Below are positions 1 to 5,251 of a stretch of 11,970 bases of DNA, one piece after another. A program made the position numbers and the translations under genes. The notes below the pieces were generated by a model. That model was not told where the DNA came from, did no database searches, and saw only the letters and a list, made by a program, of their open reading frames with translations. Each line of letters opens with the position of its first letter. Positions within the stretch are counted from its first letter, which is position 1. Source of the DNA: Tritrichomonas foetus (lineage: Eukaryota > Parabasalia > Tritrichomonadida > Tritrichomonadidae); the NCBI GenBank assembly GCA_001839685.1, contig MLAK01000776.1, positions 15,887 through 27,856 of the forward strand, given 5' to 3'.

Positions 1-160
1 TTTTTTCAGACATTCAATTGAAAAGGCCACTTTTTTTCAGACATTCAATCGAAAAGGCCACTTTTTTTCAGACATTCAATCGAAAAGGCCACTTTTTTTC
101 AGACATTCAATCGAAAAGGCCACTTTTTTTCAGACATTCAATCGAAAAGGTCACTTTTTT
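1..160. repeat. 31-bp tandem repeat, about five copies, open at the left edge
   Basis: The word cagacattc begins at 7, 38, 69, 100 and 131, an exact 31-bp period. Each unit is cagacattcaatcgaaaag followed by gccac and a run of T. Copies are almost identical; the first differs by ttg for tcg and the fifth by gtcac for gccac. From about 161 to 270 degenerate pieces of the same unit continue (caatcgaaa, gccacttttt). The array is cut by the window edge. Since 31 is not a multiple of 3, the unit cycles through all frames; nevertheless a plus-strand frame stays open from base 3 to a stop at 282-284, without any ATG. It could be the 3' end of a gene beginning outside, but a non-coding minisatellite is simpler. 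Confidence 0.93.
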
Positions 161-370
161 GGGAATTTCAATCGAAACAAAAAGAAAGCATTTCGAAACA
201 ATCAGAAAAGTTTCGAAAAAGCCACTTTTTCTAGGAAACCCAATCGAAATACTCAGAAAACCAATCGAGAATGACTGTAGGTGAAAAAAAGCTCTTATGA
301 AAACCATTTTTTTATCTTTTATGAGTGTAATTTCTCGAATTCGATGAAAAAAAGCAACATAATAAACATT

Positions 371-377
371 AAATTTA
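371..377 (-). terminator. TAAA overlapping the stop codon (putative polyadenylation signal)
   Basis: On the minus strand the SHIPPO gene ends with TAAATTT, so the stop codon forms part of a TAAA. In Trichomonas vaginalis a UAAA overlapping or close to the stop has been described as the polyadenylation signal. The assignment here is by analogy. Confidence 0.4.
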
Positions 378-1571
378 CATCGGCATCATATCAAGTGTTT
401 CTCTGTTTCCAATTGTATATCGCGGTCCAGAGAAAGTTGACGGCAATTTCAAGTATCCAGGAGTCTGTTGTCTTTCTGGTTCCTTTGGCCTTATATGCAT
501 CGATGCTGCTGGAGATGTCTTTCTTGTTGCTCGGAAGTTCGGCGTGTAAGCTGCTGGTCCAGGCGACACATCTCCGTAGTCTTTTGCAGTTCTTCCTCTT
601 AATGAATATTTCAGTGAATCGTGGCCGAATCGAGGAGAACTGTCATAAGCGCCTGGTCCTGGATTTCTGATTCTGTCGTCAGGTATTTCCTGTGTTCGAA
701 CGTGCATCGAGTTCTTGCGCGCGTCTGAGCCAATTCCAGGCGGAACGTAAGTCGGTCCAGGGGTTGGGGTTTGATGGAGCTCACGATGTCTTCCTGAAAG
801 TGATGCTTTCGGGCCTTCTCCGATTCTTGTGCCGATATTCAAATAGCCAACATTTAATGAATGATCAACCTCTTCGTGTCTACCTTTAATTGTAAACCTT
901 GGATTGGTTCTTTTATTGTCGCGCGGTGTATAAGCGCCTGGTCCAGGGTTGCTGTCGACTGAAAGGCCGCGGGGACGAACGTGCATTGATGCGCGATGTC
1001 CACCCATATTCCTATTGACTTCATACTGGCCTGGTCCCGGTGTGCTCTCTTTTGAGAGCTCATTTGGTCGGATGTGCATTGTTGCAGCAGGTGATGCTTT
1101 TCGTGTGGCTTTGAAATTGGGGTTATAGGCGGCTGGTCCAGGAGAAAGTGATGGCTCATTCTGGTTCATTCTGGAGCGAAGTGAATATTTTAATGAATCA
1201 TTGCCAATGCGCGGAGTGTGGTCGTAGGCGCCTGGTCCTGGGTAATGAATTCTGTCGTCTTGTACACCGTTGTCTTTGATGTGAAGTGTGCTCTTTTTGG
1301 CGTCGGATCCGAATTTTGGTGGAACATATTCAGGGCCTGGAGTCCTGAAGCTGTCTAGCTCCTTGTGTCTGCCGGATAAAGAAAATTTATGTCCTTCGCC
1401 AACTGTTGATGGAAAGTTTAGATATCCTGCGGTGTTTGGTCTTTCTGGAATGTCGAATCGATCTTTAATCGTGTATTTTGGCGCCTCTCCCATTTTAGAA
1501 CGAATGTTGTAATCGGCTGGACCGGGGTTGTTTCGCATTCCCCCGCCTGTCATACGACACATTAATGACAT
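375..1571 (-). CDS. SHIPPO (sperm-tail PG-rich) repeat protein, two 193-residue units
   Basis: This 398-residue protein consists almost wholly of PGP-x-Y repeats of the sperm-tail PG-rich (SHIPPO/ODF3-like) family, which in animals and protists is linked to axonemal or other microtubule structures. Clear PGP cores lie near residues 16, 78, 111, 144, 178, 209, 271, 304 and 337. Weakened copies (AGYLN, VGYLN, PGYLK) fill the gaps near 48, 242 and 371, giving about twelve repeats of 31-34 residues. Residues 15-207 and 208-398 align without a gap at an offset of 193 until about residue 370. The ATG at 1571 is followed by further Met codons at residues 4 and 7; TCA-type initiator matches lie 8-14 bases upstream. 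No membrane segment or signal peptide is seen. Base composition is far more GC-rich than in neighbours (line 541-600: 32 of 60; line 2401-2460: 10 of 60). A role in flagella or cytoskeleton is inferred from the family. Confidence 0.93.
   Translation of the reverse strand: MSLMCRMTGGGMRNNPGPADYNIRSKMGEAPKYTIKDRFDIPERPNTAGYLNFPSTVGEGHKFSLSGRHKELDSFRTPGPEYVPPKFGSDAKKSTLHIKDNGVQDDRIHYPGPGAYDHTPRIGNDSLKYSLRSRMNQNEPSLSPGPAAYNPNFKATRKASPAATMHIRPNELSKESTPGPGQYEVNRNMGGHRASMHVRPRGLSVDSNPGPGAYTPRDNKRTNPRFTIKGRHEEVDHSLNVGYLNIGTRIGEGPKASLSGRHRELHQTPTPGPTYVPPGIGSDARKNSMHVRTQEIPDDRIRNPGPGAYDSSPRFGHDSLKYSLRGRTAKDYGDVSPGPAAYTPNFRATRKTSPAASMHIRPKEPERQQTPGYLKLPSTFSGPRYTIGNRETLDMMPM
378..950 (-). repeat. Second 193-residue SHIPPO unit (coding repeat)
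   Basis: This encodes residues 208-398. It matches the unit at 951-1529 at a constant offset of 193 residues: NPGP at 15 and 208, GYLN at 49 and 242, PGP at 78 and 271, 111 and 304, 144 and 337, and MHIRP at 165 and 358. The last 30 residues have diverged and are about two residues shorter. Confidence 0.9.
951..1529 (-). repeat. First 193-residue SHIPPO unit (coding repeat)
   Basis: This encodes residues 15-207 and contains six PG-rich repeats, the second one degenerate (AGYLN). The identical pattern, including the degenerate second repeat, recurs in the downstream unit, so a six-repeat block was duplicated as a whole rather than grown one repeat at a time. Confidence 0.9.
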
Positions 1572-1575
1572 TGAT

Positions 1576-1585
1576 GAATGAGTGA
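1576..1585 (-). promoter_or_regulatory. Initiator-like TCACTCATTC upstream of the SHIPPO gene
   Basis: The minus strand reads TCACTCATTC ending five bases before the ATG at 1571. It holds two overlapping matches (TCACT, TCATT) to the trichomonad Inr consensus TCA-Py-(T/A), in which A is the transcription start. The predicted 5' UTR would be 8-12 nt, in the range known for trichomonads. It is a motif match only. Confidence 0.5.
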
Positions 1586-1640
1586 AAATAATCAGTCGTT
1601 TTTTTCTTAACTTTCAAAATTTTCTGCGTGTGTTTTGAAT

Positions 1641-1823
1641 ATGATTCACAGTATACATGGTTTATATTCAGAATCTGAAGAATATATTTATTCAATTTTC
1701 AATCATATCAATTTTATTCAATTTATTGGCCAAATTTATAGTGAATCAGAGAACAGATATATTCTCAATAGTTCCTTTGAAATCACCCTCAGAGATGGTC
1801 AATTAATGAATGATATCATATAA
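1641..1823 (+). CDS. Short ORF, possibly the out-of-frame N-terminus of the downstream gene
   Basis: From an ATG at 1641 this frame encodes 60 residues and is open upstream to 1611. It ends at a TAA at 1821-1823, overlapping the next gene's ATG at 1810 by 14 bases in another frame. It carries two similar peptide blocks, GLYSESEEYIYS and GQIYSESENRYIL, about 26 residues apart. The YSESE part is encoded by different synonymous codons in the two blocks (tcagaatctgaa against agtgaatcagag), which hints at selection on protein. It may be a small gene of its own, the true N-terminus of the armadillo-like gene separated by one frameshift, or chance in AT-rich DNA. I recognise no family. Confidence 0.3.
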   Translation: MIHSIHGLYSESEEYIYSIFNHINFIQFIGQIYSESENRYILNSSFEITLRDGQLMNDII

Positions 1824-3429
1824 AGAGATTGCTTCAGACAATCAACAAAAATTTACAAATCAAATTAATCAGAGGAGATACTATGATATGTGCTACCCTT
1901 TTTATGAAAAATACTATGTAGAATATAAAGATCAAGTTTCATTGATCTGTAAAATATTTCTTCCTAGATTAATTTCTAATGTAATTAAGATGATAGATAT
2001 ATCTGAAAATTTGGAAACTATCATTGAATGCATTGTTCATTTAAATGATGTGAATGAATGCATGCTTTTAATTTCAAAAGAGTTTATTTCTACTTTAATT
2101 AAAATAATTTTTTCTGATAGTCTTGATAATATAATTCCAAATAATACAGAATCTAATGGAGGAAATAATATTGATGATGAAGATGAAAATGAAGAAACGA
2201 TCAAACATTTAAATCATATTAGAATCAAAGAATATGTTATTATCATAATTCGGAACTTGTGGAGAATTTCACCATTTCTTCATGAATTAGATATCACCGA
2301 TTTCACTATACCACAAGCTGAATCAGAATTTCACTATCATTTTAACCCAAATTCACAGCAGCATTATTCAAACGATGATGAAATTATATATACGAATATT
2401 TTTAGTCATTATTTTATTGAAATTGTTCTTACTTTTTTTTCATTTTTAGAAATTAACTCTTTATGTCTTGCTTTTGATTCATTATGCCAATTACTATTCA
2501 AGAACTCAGATTATATTAATCCAATAATATCGCATGGTCTAGTGGATTCCCTTTCATTTTTATTTCAGACAGATGAAAGGTCATTACAAGGGAGGTTAAA
2601 TTTTCCAATTTTCTTTGCCTACTATTTATGTGTAGGAATTGAACTCAAATCTCAATATTTTAAACTATTAATTGAAATTTGTATGAAATATGTTTCATCT
2701 CAATATTTAGCTCCAAGAGAGCTATTAACACAAGCTTTATATCAGATTTTAAAGACCGAAAATGGAAAAGAAGAATTTTTTAATAATCATGAACAAAATG
2801 TAAAAACAATAATTAATGCTCATTTTCTGAATCATGCTCAACAATTTAAATATTTGTATAAAATAGATTCGATTTTATTCGATTCTGGATTTTCCGAGCA
2901 ATATTTTTCTCATAATTTTATGAATAATTTATCTCGTTATGTGTTTAAAGATCTCGACAAATTTCAAAATTCTTTAACTTATGTTTTTGAATTCTTAGAG
3001 AATGAAATGCCATTAATATACTATCATCTATATAATACAGTAGCATATTCTAGCATTCGAAAATGTATGATACCAATCATTGAACGGATAATGGAAGTTG
3101 CCGAAATTGCACCAGCGATGATCAGAATTCATGCAGGTTCAGTAATTTCTTTATTTTTATTGAATGTAAATGATGTCATTCGAAAGGAAATTGTTCAAAA
3201 GGGTGCATTCGAAATTATATGTAATTTAGTTTCAAACTCATGTGGAAAGCATTTGTTCAATATGTTAAAAGCTTTAGAAATGCTATTGAGTAGTGATGTT
3301 GATTTAATATTCCAAGCAGAAAATTTCGATTTGTCAAATAGTCTTCAAAGTATGGAAAATATTGAAGAGCAGGAAAAATACTTAATATCTGTCATTTTAA
3401 ATAAGTTAAGTCAAAAAAATGATGAATAA
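1810..3429 (+). CDS. Putative armadillo/HEAT-like all-helical protein
   Basis: This 539-residue protein has no signal peptide or obvious membrane span. It is a run of hydrophobic amphipathic helices (for example residues 43-62, 67-101, 138-152, 200-230, 285-315, 385-430, 437-475 and 480-503), as in armadillo or HEAT solenoids. The C-terminal part, with IHAGSVISLFLLN, then RKEIVQKGAFEIICNLV, then a helix with LKALEMLL, has the rhythm of importin-alpha-type ARM repeats, which are abundant in trichomonads. An acidic Asn/Glu/Asp-rich loop (about 103-131) interrupts the N-terminal third. A TGA directly precedes the ATG, so the start cannot be extended in this frame, but the short ORF just upstream in another frame may be a detached N-terminus. 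The gene is convergent with the small gene at 3543-3872, 113 bp away. The family call rests on helix pattern only; partner and role are unknown. Confidence 0.72.
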   Translation: MISYKEIASDNQQKFTNQINQRRYYDMCYPFYEKYYVEYKDQVSLICKIFLPRLISNVIKMIDISENLETIIECIVHLNDVNECMLLISKEFISTLIKIIFSDSLDNIIPNNTESNGGNNIDDEDENEETIKHLNHIRIKEYVIIIIRNLWRISPFLHELDITDFTIPQAESEFHYHFNPNSQQHYSNDDEIIYTNIFSHYFIEIVLTFFSFLEINSLCLAFDSLCQLLFKNSDYINPIISHGLVDSLSFLFQTDERSLQGRLNFPIFFAYYLCVGIELKSQYFKLLIEICMKYVSSQYLAPRELLTQALYQILKTENGKEEFFNNHEQNVKTIINAHFLNHAQQFKYLYKIDSILFDSGFSEQYFSHNFMNNLSRYVFKDLDKFQNSLTYVFEFLENEMPLIYYHLYNTVAYSSIRKCMIPIIERIMEVAEIAPAMIRIHAGSVISLFLLNVNDVIRKEIVQKGAFEIICNLVSNSCGKHLFNMLKALEMLLSSDVDLIFQAENFDLSNSLQSMENIEEQEKYLISVILNKLSQKNDE

Positions 3430-3542
3430 GATTATAAATAATAATTACATCTTGCCTATTCATATTCATACAGCTGATAAAATAAAATCAGAGATACTAT
3501 TTTGGAATAATACATTAAGACTGAAACAAAACATCAACTCTC

Positions 3543-3872
3543 TTATTTTTGAATGTTAAAAATTTCTTTAAAAGCTTCATCATCATCATTATTATTTATA
3601 GTTTTCCAAAAATTTTGAACAACTTCATTATTTGGATCAGGATCTGATGAATGAACTTCTTTTATTTTTTCCCAAAATTCATCAACAATTTCATTTTGGT
3701 TTTGTCCCACTTCCTGCGACTTTTCTGGAATTTCAACAAATTCTTTTTCTGGTGGAATTAAATCTTTTGGAAATGAAACTTTTTTGTGGCTTTTCGTGGT
3801 TCTTTTTAATTGATTTCCTCTTACTCCTGTATTAGCCCCTCTTCTTTTTCCTGACCCTCTTCCACCCATCAT
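3543..3872 (-). CDS. Small basic-acidic protein with a KKVSF motif, unknown function
   Basis: This 109-residue protein is not one I recognise. Residues 1-31 are rich in Gly, Arg and Lys (GRGSGKRRG and more basic residues), which could be a nuclear-targeting or nucleic-acid-binding tail. Residues 30-34 read KKVSF, an excellent fit to the RVxF docking motif for protein phosphatase 1. The remainder is acidic and contains two copies of a short motif, NEIVDEFWEKI (about 60-70) and NEVVQNFWKTI (82-92). The charge split and the imperfect duplication of a Trp-containing helix argue for a real protein. It starts with two ATGs (3872 and 3869); an in-frame stop lies at 3894-3896. It is probably a disordered nuclear or regulatory protein, but that is inference. 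Confidence 0.62.
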   Translation of the reverse strand: MMGGRGSGKRRGANTGVRGNQLKRTTKSHKKVSFPKDLIPPEKEFVEIPEKSQEVGQNQNEIVDEFWEKIKEVHSSDPDPNNEVVQNFWKTINNNDDDEAFKEIFNIQK

Positions 3873-3913
3873 GATGAAAATGCCAAATAAAAATCAACTT
3901 TTTAAGAATATAA

Positions 3914-4771
3914 ATGGTCATATATTCTGGCCATATAAACGCTGAAATATTTTGTTGTGTCATTTTTTTTCGAATTTTCTACATAGATCAAATCAATAAA
4001 ATAGGAATTCTTTTATTCGATCAACCCAATAAAAAAGATGGCCACTCGACATATATTCAATATATTATATTGCTAATGAAATTAATAATTTATTGAATGA
4101 TGATGTCAAAATTTATCGAAAATGGATGTAATACAATTACAAAGCATTTTAATTTTATTCCTGATTATGACACTCTTCCTGATGAAATGCTAATAATGAG
4201 AAGTCGAAATATAAAAATGATTCAAATCCTCAAAAAAGATGATGCCACCGGAGATTGGCAATTTGATAATGTTCATTGGATTTTTCCCTCATTGAAATTA
4301 TGAAAGTGGGTTTTAAAGATTCTTTTGTATTCTGATTTAAATGGCTTATATTACGTGATTATAAACCAAAAAAATAAAGACATTAATTCTGTCCAAAATG
4401 AATCTCTCTTAGACTCTGATTTTTATATGTTGCATTCTTCATGACATCTTTTTTCTTTATGATACACTTATTAATGATGAACTTTGGTCGCAAAGTAGAC
4501 TTTTATTGATATTACATATTGTTCTCCAGTATCCTAAAATAGATGTGAATTCCAATATTGGTGGATCAAAAAACTTTAATAGGGTTGAAATATTAATAGT
4601 TTTTCTTGTCAAGTGTGTTTTGTTATGAGTCATAGCGTCTGTTTTATATTATTAAAAAAATCGAAATTTGGAAAATATTTGGTTTTAGTGAAAGCCACGA
4701 AACAAGTTCTTTCATTAATAGCTCAATGTTTGAAAGAAAAAGGTGAAAATAATTCTGTATTCGAAATATAA
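3914..4771 (+). pseudogene. Decayed reading frame with TGA stops and frame changes
   Basis: One frame runs from an ATG at 3914 to 4442, about 176 codons, broken only by TGA at 4094-4096 and 4301-4303 and ended by TGA at 4442-4444. At that point an adjacent frame is open (4413-4625) and encodes DELWSQSRLLLILHIVLQY followed by PKIDVNS, which is reminiscent of an ankyrin repeat. It ends in TGA at 4626-4628, and the first frame reopens with an ATG at 4625 and runs to a TAA at 4769-4771 (48 residues). So much open frame, switching just where a stop appears, suggests a dead gene. The parent family is not identified; the ankyrin hint is weak. Chance ORFs, or a short real gene at 4097-4303 (68 residues), remain possible. 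Confidence 0.42.
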
Positions 4772-5251
4772 TGTTTGTACTTGTATTTGAATAAAAAGAA
4801 AGAAAGGAATGGATATTTTAATTCCTTCTTAATAAAGATGAAAATATTACATCATGATCACCAATCATAATTTAGAATTCTCTTATCTTTGCAGATATTT
4901 CATTATTATTAAATTAATTTATTACAAATAAGGTTTCTATTGCAATATCCACATTATTGTTGATATCAAAAGATATTAAGTGAAGATATTATTGTTTAGA
5001 CAGTATTTATTTTTTCAGAAATCAGCTGTTTATATAATTTGATGAATATCTTCATAAATTTAGAATAATATACTATTATTTTTTAATTATATTATTTTAT
5101 CAAGTATTTCAAAAATAATTGTCTTTTTTATTCCTTGTTTCTTCATAAGAAAAAAAATCCTTTGGTTCAAAATCCGATTAAAAATAATTGAAAAATTGAG
5201 AACTGGTCACAATTCTTCGCTAAAAAATTCACCAAAAATTGATTGACTAAA
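4772..5251. other. AT-rich gene-free stretch before the TPR gene
   Basis: These 480 bases are very AT-rich with stops in all frames. I see no ORF, tRNA or tandem repeat. The last 50 bases must contain the promoter of the TPR gene. They include TCACA at 5207-5211, which fits TCA-Py-(T/A), but 43 bases from the ATG it is farther than usual for an initiator. Confidence 0.6.

Noticed and set aside
281..670. Plus-strand ORF of 129 codons
   Set aside because: It lies mostly antisense to the SHIPPO gene, whose repeated PGPxY codons create open antisense frames; the protein has no recognisable pattern. The same holds for the frames at 692-889, 1288-1512 and, on the minus strand, 854-1159.
1495..1695. 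Minus-strand ORF of 66 codons upstream of the SHIPPO start
   Set aside because: It overlaps the SHIPPO start in another frame and is low-complexity; no supporting motif.
3632..3835. Plus-strand ORF of 67 codons
   Set aside because: It is antisense to the 109-residue gene, whose charged composition with duplicated motif is more protein-like.
5164..5176. ggttcaaaatcc resembling a tRNA T-arm
   Set aside because: The loop is one base too long and no acceptor, D or anticodon stem can be found around it.
5243..5251. TTG start adding three residues to the TPR protein
   Set aside because: Eukaryotic initiation at TTG is not expected and an ATG follows nine bases later.
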